Assembly (NCBI GenBank): GCA_003864495.1 | Contig: ML133376.1 | Coordinates: 992,001 to 1,056,000 of the forward strand | Source of the DNA: Nemopilema nomurai | Lineage: Eukaryota > Cnidaria > Scyphozoa > Rhizostomeae > Rhizostomatidae | Length of the DNA: 64,000 nucleotides | Reading direction: 5' to 3' | Shown here: positions 1-14,500 of the stretch, one piece after another | Numbering within the stretch: the stretch's first letter is position 1 | Layout of the letters: each line of letters begins with the position of its first letter | Notes under the pieces: generated by a model | Told to the model about the DNA's origin: nothing | Databases searched by the model: none | The model's input: only the letters and a program-made list of their open reading frames with translations | Position numbers and translations under genes: made by a program

Positions 1-3000
1 CTTCCAATACCAGTTTTTAAGTTGACTGTATCGAGCAATATTGCTGAGAGCAGAAGCTCCCCCACAGGGTACACTTTAAACAAATCCTCCGCTTTGTTGT
101 AGATCTTCTCGGCTACTAGGGTGCAGCATGACCCGACAAACTCAACTGTCTTTGAAATGCACGGGTCATCGAAGGCCTTCGTGTCCACATGGTGATCTGA
201 AACCAAAATATGCACACGTTGTGAATTGTAAAGCGGATATCAAGTTGCTCTTCTAATAGCAAGATACGTTTGATTGGAATAGTATACGTCAATGACGTAA
301 TAGCCAAATAAATACGAAAATATCTTAAATGGGATTTAACAAGATTGGAAAGGAGTGGTGCAATTGGAAAATATCTAGCTTTTCAGTTCGCCATTCACGT
401 TGCTAAGGCATGTGGACAACCTCTCTCTTTATAATCTAGCCTGTTGCCATGTCTGGTCAGGTAGGGAGGTCTTTGCGGCAGAAGTAGGGAAGACCAATTT
501 CTATCTTGGTTGCTTTTGAAGAGGGCTTTCAACTACTGAATTCACATCAACGAGGCAAAGTGGCGCGAGCCAAAGGAAGCGTTTGAAGTATCTTCAATTC
601 ACCATTTCGGTACGCTGATACATACACTCAAAAACAAGCACATGAATTGAATTTAACATCGTTCTGGAATAAAGTATCAAAAATCTTTTGTTTGGGGCGA
701 AATTGATTGCTAGGCACGACAATAAACCACGCAAAGAACAAACCTCGCGAAAACAGGCGCGCTGAGAAGCGATTCGGGCACTTACGTTGATCGAGGGAAA
801 CCTCTAAGGCTCTGTCGATTAACTCACAAAGATCTGCGACTTTCTCTTACATATTCATCATAAAAACTGTTATCAATTATGCAATCGTTTTTGGCTTCTT
901 TGCACTATCAACTTTGACAACTGGTAATATCATTATTTTCAGAGCATTTCACACTTTTAGCAACATAGAATTATTCACAAAACTTGTTATCAATCTTGGT
1001 AAAAGTAGCGCTAGTTGTGTTATGAACAACCCTCAACTTGATTCTGCCATTAACAGGTGTTATTGCAGTTTAAGTTACAAAAACCAAACTGGTTGGTAGG
1101 CAACAATAATGTATTAGTGCTTGTGGCCAAAGACATCTACATTTATATCAAGTTATGCAAACCTATTATTTCTGCAACACTGCCATACAAAAACTGCAAG
1201 TCTTCGCTGAGTGAGTTATGATCAACTAACGTTACTCCAGAAATGCATTTTGTAGACCAAAGTTCTAACAGACAATCTTTAAACAGCAAACAGTCAGCTA
1301 ATTGTAATCCAAGCCTTTCAAAAATTGCATTAACTTCTGTTTTAAGAACCATGTCTTCTTTGGGGAAGTTCAATATTGGAGCAAATATGGTACTACAACT
1401 GTCTGCTTTCTAAAAAAGATAATAAAAATTGTTAAACTCAAATTTGCCATCTAGCAATCTAGATCAGGTGGTGATTATCTACATCTTGCAAGAAGTATTT
1501 GAAATAGAGTAACTTGGGAATAAGCAATTCAGTCACAAAAAAGTCATGCTACTATTATTTGCAGCTGATGTTGTTTTTAGCGTCATTTGGTGCTAATTAA
1601 AGCTTATCCAAATAATGTTGTAAAAAGCTTGCAAAAAGTATTTGAATTAGAGGTACTTAAAAAGAATGTGTTCCCAATTCAGCAAAAACAGCAAATAATT
1701 TTTGTGATTGGCTGCCAAATCCTAACTCATTTCAAGTCCTTAAGTTTGAAGCCTTTCTATCCTAACATTTCCAGCCTAAAGCTATCAGATTATCTCTTAA
1801 CAGAAAATCTCTCTCTTTTATTGACTGGCAAGATGCACCTTGGGATTGTCACAAGAAGACTGGGGGTTACAGCACTCATATCCTTCTAATCAAACGTAAT
1901 CACTGGGAAGTAGTGTCACATTGTATTGCTAATATGCAACCAAGGCATAAGTCTTATGCTAAGATGAACATATACAAAAAAGATCTGCAAACATAGGTAA
2001 CAAACACACTATTCAATATGGGAGAAGTTTCAGAAAAGAAAGCTTTTGGCTCATTAAAGTGTCTGGTTTTCCATGTATTGTCTTGCAAAATATAAATCAA
2101 TAAGCTTGGAGTTCATGGAAATATCACAGTAATAGGAAATTTACTTAGCATGAACAATACATAACACCCTGAATACACTACCTCTTTTTCTTTAAAGAAG
2201 GAATATACAACTGCAGAAACAATAGAATCAATATCACCAGATTCATTTCCAATGACAAGGTGTATAGAATTTTCTTCTTCATTTCCTGATGCTATTATCT
2301 GAAAATATCATACAAAGACTCTGATTATGTCCAACTCATGTTAAAGCCATGCAATAAACCATGATTAAATTACAAAGAAGATAAAAAATCTTAAAAACCC
2401 TAGCTGCTAAAAAGAAATACATAACTGGCAAGCTTATCCTTGTTTGTGATTATTATGGTTTTCAAAATACAAACTTGTGAGTGATAGATGATACTCCTTC
2501 AAAAGCCAAAACATAAGAGTTTTGAAGTAACACAGGAACCTTTACTTTGGTGCTTTGAGGCAATAGTGTCTGAGGAAGCTAATGTGGCAATGTTTTCAGT
2601 TTAAAATTTCTGACAAACTAGGTTTGAGAAGCTGTGAGGCTTATTGACAAACAAAATCTCAAACAAATTAGTATAAAGGAAGCCAAATCCCCCAAAGCTT
2701 AATCTATTATTAAACAATCATCTTATCAAAAATTTAAAGAAGCATACGACAAAGGTGCGCGGAGGGGACCTGGTTTGTTTTGGGCAGGATATTCCTAATC
2801 AAGGCCACTAAGATACACGTGTAGGCTGGCACATGAATTGTGTGGAAATCATAAGGCTAAAACGGTTAATTAGAAATCTTCTACAATCAATAAATGGGTT
2901 TTCTGTAATCAAAAACAATGTCAATTACAAAATTTGCCATAGCCATTTTTCTTACCTTCTCGATTTCTTTCTTGCTTTCTCTCAAGAATGATTGGAAGTC

Positions 3001-3027
3001 TGCTGGATCATCGTCCATTTTATACAT
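1..3027 (-). CDS. PRUNE1: PRUNE-family DHH phosphoesterase (5' part of gene, runs off window)
   Basis: Four coding exons on the minus strand: 3027-2956, 2298-2182, 1409-1163 and 196-1, all with GT-AG borders and matching phases. Together they give about 210 N-terminal residues. The start is the ATG at 3027; the frame is closed just upstream by a stop. Visible DHH-superfamily motifs are GNESGDIDS (Asp46, Asp48), VTLVDHN (Asp126) and, across the exon 3/4 junction, EIIDHHVD (residues 143-150). VGSCCTLVAEKIY and LLLSAILLDTVN follow, which is the order seen in prune exopolyphosphatase/cAMP phosphodiesterase proteins. These are manganese-dependent cytosolic phosphoesterases that cleave short polyphosphates or cyclic nucleotides and take part in cell motility. 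The metal-binding aspartates and histidines are present, so activity is likely. The DHHA2 domain and C-terminus lie beyond position 1. The introns (197-1162, 1410-2181, 2299-2955) hold nothing I recognise. The gene is divergent from CFAP74. Confidence 0.9.
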
Positions 3028-6000
3028 TGATGCTGCATATGTCGCTGCATTCAGCTGCAACAATTATAGTTACAAGTACGCAGAGCCTCCTGGGGTGACT
3101 TATCAACAAGATGGAGGATTCTCCAATCAGGTGGGCCTCACGCGACAACTCTAATATTTTCCATGCTTGCACAACGTACACCGCGATATCCCATTAAAGG
3201 GCATCGAATTTTGCAATATTATTTGACGCAGAGAGTAATTAACATCACACTACACTAATGACATCCTTCCCCTTAGAAAATTAAGGCAAAACATTAGATG
3301 GCATCTATAATTGATAATTAACACCACACCAACAACTTCCCTGCTCAACAACAACAGCAACATTGATGCTCCAACGCACTGAACCAAATGAAGTGCGCAT
3401 TGCCAAGATCAGGGCACTGACTCTTATAGGGGGAATATGGGTGATTTTAGATAAGTTGTAAAGACCCGATAAAATTCCCTTTTGTCTACTGAAGTTAATG
3501 ATCACATCAAAGGTTGTTCGGTTAATTATCAACAAGTCACGCACATTGGGCGGCAAAACAACCACAGATTGAGTTGAGGTTCCATTTACTGTCTCGTTTC
3601 TAAAAAACTTATTTTCCAAGATAATCACCCAGGTTTATTATTAATCAATCGTTGCGTAGCCTGTTAGGATGTTAGTGCTCCCATTGCTTGGTGTGGTGAA
3701 AAGCTTTCTAGTGCATTCTAGTTCATTTCTGAGCTGGGCTGTAGAGCTGGGGGCTCAGGGGTCTCAGCCCCATACCTATTTTTTCTTCAATTATAGAGGT
3801 GATATAGACCCCTATTCTTTCTTCAAAAAGGGAAATGTTCTGTTTGTTTGATTTGCTGGTTTCTGTGGGTGGGATTCTGCTTAGATGATCACAAGAGCAC
3901 ATGATTACTTTTCACTGAAGCAGAGAAAGGATTTTCAAAGATGAATTTGGCTTGCACAAAGAAGAGATTTTCAATGACAACCTGCATTGATCCTTTCTGT
4001 TGAGATGAACCGAAAAAGGCAGACCCCACTTGTCCACATTTATTTGTTTTGTGATGCTTCTAAGTGCTCTTCTGATCTTTTCCAATCATTGTTATCATTG
4101 CACCCATCAATCTCAGCTTCCTTCTGATACTTAGACTCATTGCTTTCCAAACTTGGCCAAGCATGAAAGTATCACTTGTTACCACTCGAATGCTCCAGTG
4201 ACGACCAAAGACCAGTAACATAGGAAAGGGGGCCATAATTCAATTCCACCCGTCATGTTGTTTTGTAATAGTGACAACAAGGTATCCATATACTCTTTGA
4301 CTAGTTCTGGTGCATTTCCATTCACGCTGGTGCCTCCCCCAACTGCATGATTTCACATCGAAAAATTTGAATAAATACTTCAACTTGTAAATCAAACTAA
4401 CAAGGCAACATCTCCTGCATATTACACTTCATGCTAGGTGACACTAAGAAACATATGAGTGCTTTTATTGAATGGTTTTGCGGAAATCAGAGATATTACC
4501 TGATATCTAATCTATCCGAAAATAAATCTGAAAAAGAAGCAAATCAGAGCAAAAATGACCAGCCCGAAAATCATATATTTTATTAGACAATCAGAGTTAC
4601 TCAATTTTGCCCAGACGATTTTACCTTCAAAACTTACCTAAAACCTTTATTGGGTATTTTGCTCTAGAAACGAGCAGCTAATTGTAAGTGTTCAAACCAT
4701 AAGCACGGAATACGTGGGACTTGGGGCCAGAGCCCCTCTCGCAGGAACGCAAATCCATTTCACTTTAAGGGGGCTGAACTTTCAAAGAAAAGCGAATTTT
4801 GTTCTTAAAAGAATGCAATTTTGCTAAAAGCAGACTAAAATCAACATAACGATAAAAAATTTCCTTCGTCAATTGTTTACAAAATTGATTTTCATTGTCG
4901 CTTTTCGAATTGCTTCAAAAAAGGAAAAACGTTGAATTATTTTTCAGAAAACCTCGAAGCGGGACAGATTTTTGACAATTTGCGCCTTTGCCCCTTTGAT
5001 TTTGATTTCGTTTGGAAGACTTCAGACAAAACCCACGCCATCCCCCTTGCAGCTTTTCGGTGCCAAACATTATTCCAGGGAAAGCAAAATAATTTCAGTA
5101 CACTTTTGTAGTCTATTTGAAGGGAAATCAAAAGATGTGATTCATCATTTTCCAAATCAGACTGCTTTGGATCAAACAGTATTAGATCCCTTTATACACA
5201 ATCTGGATTAGTTTTTAATGCAGCTTTTGAATCTGAGGAAAATCTTAAAAACTTCGCAAAAATGATAAAGATGGGGCGATCTGTAAATTGCATGCATGTG
5301 GCTAAAGATTTTATTATCGACTGTCGACTTAGACTAATTTACATTCAGGTTCAAAATTGCTAAAACAGAATAACATTTAAGAATGATGCCAGGCTCAACC
5401 TTCATCAAGACTAAATTTTCTTAAATCCATGTTTTCTTCAAATGCAAAACAATAGTCACGGGATTGAAATAATGCCCTTGTATTAGCACCATATTCGTAT
5501 GATAAATTCTTGCATTTTAATATTAAAATTGTTGTTTTGGTTTGTTCTTGTTGGAATTGATGATGAAGCAACATATCAAAAGAGATTTAACATTTTTCTT
5601 TGATCTTAAGGCGAATTTACACCTTGTCTTTGGCAAGAAATAATTTAAGAATAATCTTACGCTCAAAATTGACTGCTAGCTATCAACAAATGGTACAGTT
5701 GGCACTTGCATCGTGACATCCTGTCAATATGATTATTTTGTTATTTCGTTTGGATGTTTGTCACATGAATGAATTTTCCTAATATTCTAGTGCTATTAGA
5801 GAGAAAGTTAAGCTTGTTATGAAGTCTTTTTGATAGAAAAAATGCGTTACCAACGTTATTTAAGCTTTTGAAAGGCGTGTCTACGAAGATTTTTCCAGCC
5901 CCCTTTTCTTTCCTCAATGGCCCTCCCCAAACTCAAACGCTGGATCCGCCCCTGATAGCCACTTTGTCGAGCTCTAATAAACTATTGCTAACGTTGGTTC

Positions 6001-6836
6001 GGCAAATATTTGTAAAATTAAGATCAAGCTTTCTCGTTCTCAGCAAGTTTCTGAACTTCTTCGCAACTTCAAAGAGAAGACCATTTGTGATAGACTTTTA
6101 AAATGCAACTAGAAGTTTATATTCTTTTTGAACCTTCAACCGTTCCTACGTTAAATAACTGCGGATCTGCCCTGCGGATGTCTCCAAATAAAGTTCAGTA
6201 TGGTAATGGCTTTGTTTTAACAAATATTATTGCAGTATGTTCAAAGTTGTCTATTAAAGAGAAATAAATGTTCATTGATATTCAAACTTTACTGATATAC
6301 ATTAGAAAATAAAACATTCCTTTTTTTACTTGAGTTATTTCAGAACTTGGTAGAAGGTTTTTTGATATGGTGGGTGCCAAGGCTCAAATTTTTGGTTGGC
6401 GGTGATAAATGTAAGGTTATTGCAATCACTATAATTTAGAAAATTTATCTCTTCGGGAACTCCAACTGAGCGACACGCGGGTTCTCTGCGGGGATCACTT
6501 GTTGGCTTGCGGGATCTTGGCCTCGGTTTCCTTGGCAAAGATCTACATAACAAAATGGCGTCCAATGTTGTGATCATTTGGGATACGCTGGCTACTTGAA
6601 AGCATCAAGGGGATTTGATGTTTTAGACGAATGAAGGTTATGAAATGAAAATAAAGTTATTCTCCTTGTTAAACTGAGTGTAAGATCTTCTTGAGCGTAT
6701 TGGCCGCAAAACGACTGACGAATTGCTACACTGTCACTAGCCGTGAAATTGTTCTTTTTTGGCCAAATTTGCGACCGAAATAGCAAAAGGCGACTTCAGT
6801 GATTTCGGTGTCTTGAGATAGCTTCACGAAAGCACT
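3028..6836. other. Intergenic region between divergent PRUNE and CFAP74
   Basis: No supported gene. A 107-codon minus-strand frame at 3305-3628 matches no family I know. The stretch 5885-5955 ends in a GGATCCGCCCCTG block resembling the end of the small hAT-type element at 9029-9131, and is probably a transposon remnant. The last 320 bases before CFAP74 are less AT-rich and contain an X-box-like site and an AAAATGGCGTC motif near 6551, so they probably hold the CFAP74 promoter and 5' UTR. Confidence 0.5.
6526..6539 (+). promoter_or_regulatory. Candidate RFX X-box upstream of CFAP74
   Basis: The sequence GTTTCCTTGGCAAA fits the X-box form RYYNYY, spacer of 1-3, RRNRAC at every position except the last (A instead of C). 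It lies about 300 bases upstream of the CFAP74 start codon. RFX factors drive ciliary genes through this motif in animals, so the location is biologically sensible. One mismatch and the lack of expression data keep this at candidate level. Confidence 0.4.
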
Positions 6837-9800
6837 ATGAATGACGAAGAAGACTTGGAAACTTCTTTGAAAGAGGACACGCACCCGGATGGAGGAAACT
6901 TCGGCGACGAGGTTGAGAATGATGATCCTGACAGTCAACACGGTTAGTTTTTTACTTTTATTTTTCTCCTTATTCGCACTAAATTATCTTTTTTGCCAGA
7001 CTCAAAGTACGTCTATACTTTATTTCTATTATCTATAGTGCTTTATATTAACTTGAAGTAAGTCTCAGCGATCGGTTAAATTTGTATTGCACTAAAACAC
7101 TTTTTCATACTTTTTTACAAGGTGTATTTATTTTTACTGTCGATGTTTTCTATCTATGGGTATTATGCAAATAACCTATCATGCCCAGAATTTTACAAGG
7201 TGTAGAGGTGTAGACTAAACCCTTTCTGTAAAGAAAATAAACTGACGAATTGCAGCAATGATTTATTTGAGCATTCGGAAAGGAGAAATTTTAGATAAAG
7301 GGTTTCTCACATTTCAAAGACATTTCATTGAAAATTTGCCTAGCTTTCTTCAATCCTTTCAGTTGCTAATAATTGTATGTAGTATTTTGTAATTACATGC
7401 AGGTCAGATATTTCTATGTTGTAAAACCACCAGATTGTCATGGAACAGAGTTTTATTAGATGATACTGGAACTCCTTAAATGGTGTTTTTACGCCTTTCC
7501 TCTTGTATAGCTTTCTGTGTACCTTCTCTGTATACTTTTTTTTCCAATTGAGACCATCAGTATCAAGTTTATGCAATAGTCCAAATGATCCAAATGAATT
7601 TTCCTGTGGCCATTTCTCATGTGGTGTCACAGTAAGGCACTGTAAAAGTCTCAGCTGTAGAGAGACTATGTATTGGCAAGAGAGACTTATACACTCAGCT
7701 TTCTTCTTCACATCATAGATGCTAGCTTAGGCTGTAGTGTTGTTAAAAGTTCAAAAAAGCAACTAAGGAATTCTGTAATCTAAATGGCACTACTGCACTA
7801 GATGCACCACACATCCCTTCTAGCAGAGCTACACCCCATTTTTGTTTGTAATGTGTAAATACATGTTTATCATAGATGGTTAATTGTATAGAACAAAATG
7901 TCAATCCACTCTGAAGTCTTTTGTTTCTATGTGGCTAATTTTCTAGTCAGATTACAGGTCTTTCAAGAGCTTCCTTGTGGTATCAAAGTTTTTGTTGTAG
8001 ATGATGCAGAATAAAAGTTATGATAATGGCCCAAAGTCGCACTTTTATTCCACTATGATTTTAAATTTGCTCTTTCCATTTCCCTAGAATTAAATAATTG
8101 CTATGGAGATTTGGTTATTGTCTTGAATGAATTAATTATCCTATTTTTAAAAAATTTTAGCAACTTTAAATCATTTTGAAATTGCAATTAACATAACATT
8201 CAATCCACCAGAAGACCTTGACAATGAGAGTGAGCAATCAGATATATATGACCAAAGTTACTTGAGTGATGAAGAGACAAGTTCACTAGCAGGGTATGTT
8301 TTTCTTATCATTTGTACTCCTCATGCAATCCTGCTTAAAGTATTTTTTGCATCATAGATAATAGATTATTGATTCATAAAGCTGGTAGTTTGTTCAAATT
8401 TTTATTCCTGCCAATTACCCTGATAGTAATTTGCTCTTTATATTTTGCCATAGGAGCTTTGATGAGTATGGAATAAGTGAGAAGGATGAGGATAGTTATC
8501 CATCTGATCCTCAAATGGGAAACTTAAAGAGAGAGGTAGTATGAATGTTTGGATGCCTGTGGGTTTTTTATTCATGAAATATTTTTTTTGATATTTTGTA
8601 GGGCTGTAAATGCTTTTATTATTGGAAAAAGAACTTATAGGTTCAACTTAAAGAGGCCTCAAGCCCATTGTTTGACTGATAGCTAGCCTTAGAGATGGCT
8701 TATGCAGAGTTAATCATTTATCTTCATGAAGGAAGAAGGCAAGGGATGCACACTTTTTTGTTTGAATGCCAATCAAACCATTTTGCTGATATTTTGTTTA
8801 GAGGTACCAGCTCCTTGACAATGATGAGAATTCTCAAATTTTGCTCTTAACAAGAAATTGCAAAGCTGTATGTTACTCATTTAGGAAAAGCTTCGAAGAA
8901 ATGCTGTAAGAAGGCACCTAGACCAACTTGGAGAGCTTGTTGTGGAGCGAGAGTATATTGTAGAAAGGACAAGGTTTGTTATTGAATGTGTCTATTAGCA
9001 AATACACCTCTATGTATTAAATTGGTCCCAGAGACGGACTTATTGGGGGGGAATGTGGGGGTGCAACCTGAAGGGCTAAAATCCAATCATAATCTAGCAC
9101 CCCCAATTGCTGCCTTATAAATCCGCCCCTGATTGCTCCTCCAAGTGACGGCCACATTCCCCAGTGCCATTTATTGGAGATACATTTTGGTTCTGTGCCT
9201 TGATAAATCAATCACACTTGCCTCATTGAAAGGTATGCTATGGAAATGTATGTTGACTTTTAGGGAACAGCTGCTTAGATGCCGTGAAAACATAGAGCAG
9301 CTGGAGAAATGTTTGGAAGAGGCACAAGAGCAAACAGAAGAAGAAGATAGCAAAGGGAATAAGTAAGGATTATAGAAACCTAAATATTTTTTGCACTTAA
9401 TGATGAGACATCTTATGAAAGTTTCCATAAAAATTTGCTGAGACCAAATGCAAGACGGGCAACTTTTTTAGTTATAAATCATTTTTTAAATCAGATTTTT
9501 TTTGTCCTCAATAAATGTCAAAGTTTTGATTATTCACCTTCATTATTTGCAATCTTTTTAGGGCTGCATATTTTCGATTGAAATCACAATATGAGAAACT
9601 TTGCACAGAGCTTCAGATTGAAAAAGATGTGGAGCAGAACATGGCAAAAACATTAGAGGATGCTGAGTATGCAATTTATGCAGCTTTATTTATAATTCTA
9701 TCACTTCATGCTTTCTTTCACTTGGTCAAATGGCTGAAAAGTTCATATAATGGTTTTGCATCTGCTTTCATCAACTTATTAGGGAAGTTTTTATTCTGCT

Positions 9801-11537
9801 GTCACATGTTGATCCAGTCGATCTATTTAAAGCCGTCATTGTAACAGTGAAATGTTGTGAGTGATTGCAACATAAAATTGTGTTTTCTCATTTCCGAAAG
9901 ACCCAATTTCACAATCAGGTTTTCTCATAAAATATTCATTAGAAAGGAGGCTCTTCTTACTTTCGAAATGTTCCAGTACTGTGAAATTCTAATTATAACT
10001 GTTTATCGAAAAAGAATTTAAAAAGTGAATACGGAAAAACGTGCAAGTGAAAAGCTGCCGAAATATGCGAATACATCGCAATTAGGACGAAATATGTCGC
10101 AACGAGAACGGAATATGTCGTAGTGAGGATGAGATATGTCGCAATGAGGATGAGATATCTCGCAGTGAACAGAGTTTTTCACTCCCGATAGAAGCCTGAA
10201 CACAGTTTTTCACTTTGACCCGGAAGTTTAAAATGAAGAATGGTTTTGAAAACTGCTCAAATGTCGTTGGACAAGCACAGTTGTTATCTTCTGCCGCTGA
10301 ATCCAAAATACATTGAGAATTCGAGATCATTCACAAGGCTTCCTTATCTATTGAGATGGCGTCTGAATCTTTTCGCTTTCCAGCCCTCCACGTTTCCACA
10401 CGATCTGTTCACGTGTCGTCGAGCCGAAGCATCTTTCTCAACGGTGTATTTGTGGCTATAGCCTTCTTTCTTGAGAGGTCCTTCTTGGGCTTTAAGTGTA
10501 TTGAAATAGTCATTTCACGAACATGTAAATGCTTTAGCCGGTGCATGCTTTGTTTGAATTGAACAATAACTTCTAGTGAACTGTTTGTGCATTATAACTG
10601 CTAGTGATTGCCCAACCAACACAAGCACCACCTCTCCTCCCGTTCTCACCTGCAAGTATAATAAGGGGTTGCAGCAACGGGGAATGCAGATGTAGAAAGG
10701 GAAGGCTTGTTCGAGTTTCCAAAAAGCAAGAATTCTGAGAAGATGGAGTTATTAATGAGAGAAGTCGATTTTTTTCTTAGAAATTCCACAACAATGTCAT
10801 CCGTCCATTCATTTTGAAAATTATTATTGATGATGCAGGACTTTTGCAGATAGAAAGGAGCCTAATCGAAGGACCCACAGAAGGCGACAGCTTTACAGCT
10901 TTTTTATTTCCAGTTTACTTTCATTAAGGAGTATGTGCTTGCGATGTATGATGAGATCCTATGCCACTTGCGTTTCATTGCAGATTTGCCCTTTGTCAGG
11001 CCTATCTCGAGCACGGTAAGTTCCTCCCCCTTGAAGAAGAATTCGCCGCGGATGAGCGGACCATCGAGAAGCAGAAGGCGGAGAAAACCGCGGCGAGGAT
11101 AAAGAAGGAGAATGCTGCGGTGCTGAATGCCGAGAGGAAGCGTCGCACGCGGGAAAGGTGCGTTTCGTGTTTGCGAAATCTTTCGCGTAACGTCAGCGAA
11201 GGTAGACTTCACTTCGTAAACGAGATATGGTTACATTTCTGCAGTTCACTGCTATAGACGCGCTGCTTTTATGGCTGGGTGAATGAAGATTCTGATTTAG
11301 GATTGTCTTGGAAGAAGGTATGGGCCAGTCTACTCATCAAAGCTCTCGTGTGCTTTACCTCATGAGTATCAAAATGTGCAGTGTCAGGTATTTACAGGCA
11401 GTGGAGAAGCATTTTTCTGTGTTCCTTCTGTGCCTGTATAAGTACGAACATTTCTGTTCATTATCTGGCTGATTGGTCGATTTATTAATTTCTTTAAATG
11501 ATGAGAATCACTGATGAATCGTTGATTGGTTGGTTGG

Positions 11538-11569
<32 letters not shown>

Positions 11570-14500
11570 AATGATTGATTGCATGTTTGATTGAGATGAT
11601 TTAATTACGATTTTTTATGATTTCAAAGGGAAAATCTCGCGAATATGAGAGAGAGAGAAAGGAAACACAGACAGGCATTGATTGCAGCGAAAAAGAATCG
11701 GGAGCTGGCAATGAAGTACCTCAAGGAAACAATGTCGAGGTAAGGAGTACCAGGTGTAGGACGCTAGGGTCTCAAGGGAATAAGTGCGTCATCAGTATAG
11801 TGTCATTTGCCATTTCGCTATACTTATTTAGTTTTCATTATTGCAAAAGCTGTTTAATTGATATTGACCAATCGGCGTAATCTTAATATATCTGTTTTTG
11901 CTTTCGGTTGGACTCGTTTTGGCTCTTTGTTAACCAAGTGTAAGTTACGATTTGGTTGGCCAGCAGTATGAGGCGTGCCTCGTCCAATTTCCAGCATATT
12001 GCTTTTCAGGGTGAGACAGCGGGAAAGTGAGGAGGAGGAAAAGAATCGAATTGAGCTGCAGCAAAGGATGCAGGCCCTTCTGAGTCTAAAGAGCAACATC
12101 GAAGGGAATAGGGTAAGTGGGCTTGTACCACCTCACTGCCGTTAGTGTAGAATTCAATTAGTGCAGACATTCTCTCGGTGTCTGCTCTAGTTTCATGCCT
12201 ATGCTAACAATTTTCTTTATACACATAAAAGAAAGTTTTAGTCCTCATTGTCTATGAATCTCGCATCAATGGTTTCAGGGTAAAGAGCATTTCTCGCAAT
12301 CTCCATCTACAGCTTTACATAGAGAGTTTTCTGGATTTTGTAAGAATAGCGATACATGACAATCTGGATTCGAATATCTGTTTGTTTTGCAGCTGCTTCT
12401 TTAGCAAGACAAATTATTTTCTGGTGCATTTTAGGAAAACTTGCAAGCTCTTCAGGCGAGAAGATCGTATGCGAAGCACCAAGAAGCTTTGGAGGAGGAG
12501 CAAGAAAGAAGCGAAATCATCGCGGGAGGTCTGACCCCGGATGAAGTTTTAACGCGGCGAAAGAGACTACGGCAGTTTGAGAGAGACAAAGAGTATGTAT
12601 CACACACGATGACGTCTCACGTGGATCGGTTTTATTCTAAATATAAGTGGGAGCACTCTCTAGCTGGCAACTCTGCTTGCATTATATCTGCGGAATGAAA
12701 AGTGTTTATTGATTGGTTTTTAAATTATTGCGATAATCCCCTTTCTGCCACTTTGTAGTATGCATTGCTTCTGTTTACACTTTTTATTTCTATTCAGTTC
12801 ATCTTTGTAGTTTTCTTTAATTTTTTTCAGAGCTTTTGAGAGAAAGCAAAGGGAAAGAGAGGTATCTTTTTATATTTATGTAAATATTCCTTTGCCTTGG
12901 ATCTCGTTTTATTGTTACATTTTTTGGCCGCTTTTTATCTGTGACTCTTGATTTCCTTATTATCTTTTTGCAGATTGAAATTGCCAATAGGATTTTGTCC
13001 GAGGAGAAACAAGTTAAGCGGAAACAGCAGCAACAACCTCAGCTATATCCTGATCGGCAAAGAGATCGTGTCAAGGTCCGTTGAATCCAAACGTTTTCCT
13101 TTATTAGTGGTGCAAATTCTTGTGACGATAACTTACTTAGATTATCAAGCAGGCTCTCGATTCATAATATACTCTTACTCGGATTAGCAAGCAAGCTCTC
13201 GATTCATAATAAACTCTAACTCAAATCAGCAGGCGAGTTTTCGATTCATCATATACTTTGACTCAGATTAGCAATCGCAAAACTCTTCCTTCTCGTGCCT
13301 TTCGTTGATCGTTGCCTTTCTTTGGGATTTATTTTGGCCATGATTAATCTCAGTATATCGATTCTTCCAGCGAGTGACCAAGCGAAAGCCGAAACAAAAG
13401 TTCTCACGTTCAAGTGGTTCTGAGTCGATGGAGTATAGCGCTGATGTTGAGGACACAGGAGTAAGATGAAATGTTCCTATTCTAATGTTTGCGATGTCAT
13501 TCACACATTGATTTGCAATTTATTAGCCAGTTCTCCATGCTCTTCTTCGTTCTGTTATTGTTGTGCATTGTGTCGTTTTCTCTTAGTTCTAAGAATTGTA
13601 TTTGTTCTCAACCTTTTCCCAACTTGTTTACACGATTGCCCGCTTGGTCTCAGGGAAGGGTCTCTTCCTGCAATCGCCTGGGCAGCCGACTGGCAAAGGT
13701 CTCCTCGGACGACGATGACTTCTCACCATACGGAGCTACCAGCCGGGATGAGGCCAAAACTGGGTATGCATACCTTCTTTCCTCAGCACCGGTATCTTCC
13801 ATTGCTTTTGTCCTTAGTCTCTTTCCCTGCTGCTTACTTCCGCCGCCCTTTAATGCGGGTGGTTGGAGAGTTCAAACACGGTAGATTTTATGTACTTTGC
13901 AATGAGAGGTTGTCTTTGTTCAACCGCGGAAGGCTGTGCCAGTAGGAACTTGAAGACATCTGTATTTATACAATCCTTGTTAAGGGCTCAACGAGGTACG
14001 GGAGGCATACTATATAGAACACGGGGTGTGTCCATGCTCATATACCCAGGACTCTTTATTGGCCTAAACCTAGTAACTGTGTCCTTGTGGTTGGTGCCAG
14101 ATACTTTGATATGACAATTGAGATGTTTGTTTCGGTAAGGATGCAGCTGGAATTGGCATTTATAGTTGGAAAGTGTTGATGCTTGTCTTGGAGTCGATAG
14201 CATCCAGGTGGCTGATTTTCCATTTCTTCCCTTAGTGAATCAGAGGAAGAAGTAACAGTAGTTCCTGAATTCAAAGGTTTGTGGGAGGCAGAACAGGCAG
14301 AGGTGAGATGTGCACTGTCTTATAATGGATCCAACATTTAATGCTGACATTAGCATTCTAACAATCGGTGCATTGGTATGTACTCTACGAAATTGGCGGG
14401 AAGGATAATTAATAAACTTACTGTTTATAGATATGTGGATTTAGCAAGAATTCCATAAAATTAACATAAAAAGTTGCCTGATTTGAATGAAAGGAATAAG

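Noticed and set aside
3305..3628. 107-codon minus-strand frame
   Set aside because: No family resemblance, no splice pattern and it lies in an AT-rich intergenic stretch.
13466..13945. Overlapping plus-strand frames of 131 and 159 codons
   Set aside because: The real exon is 13654-13763, fitting phase on both sides; the rest is intron sequence.
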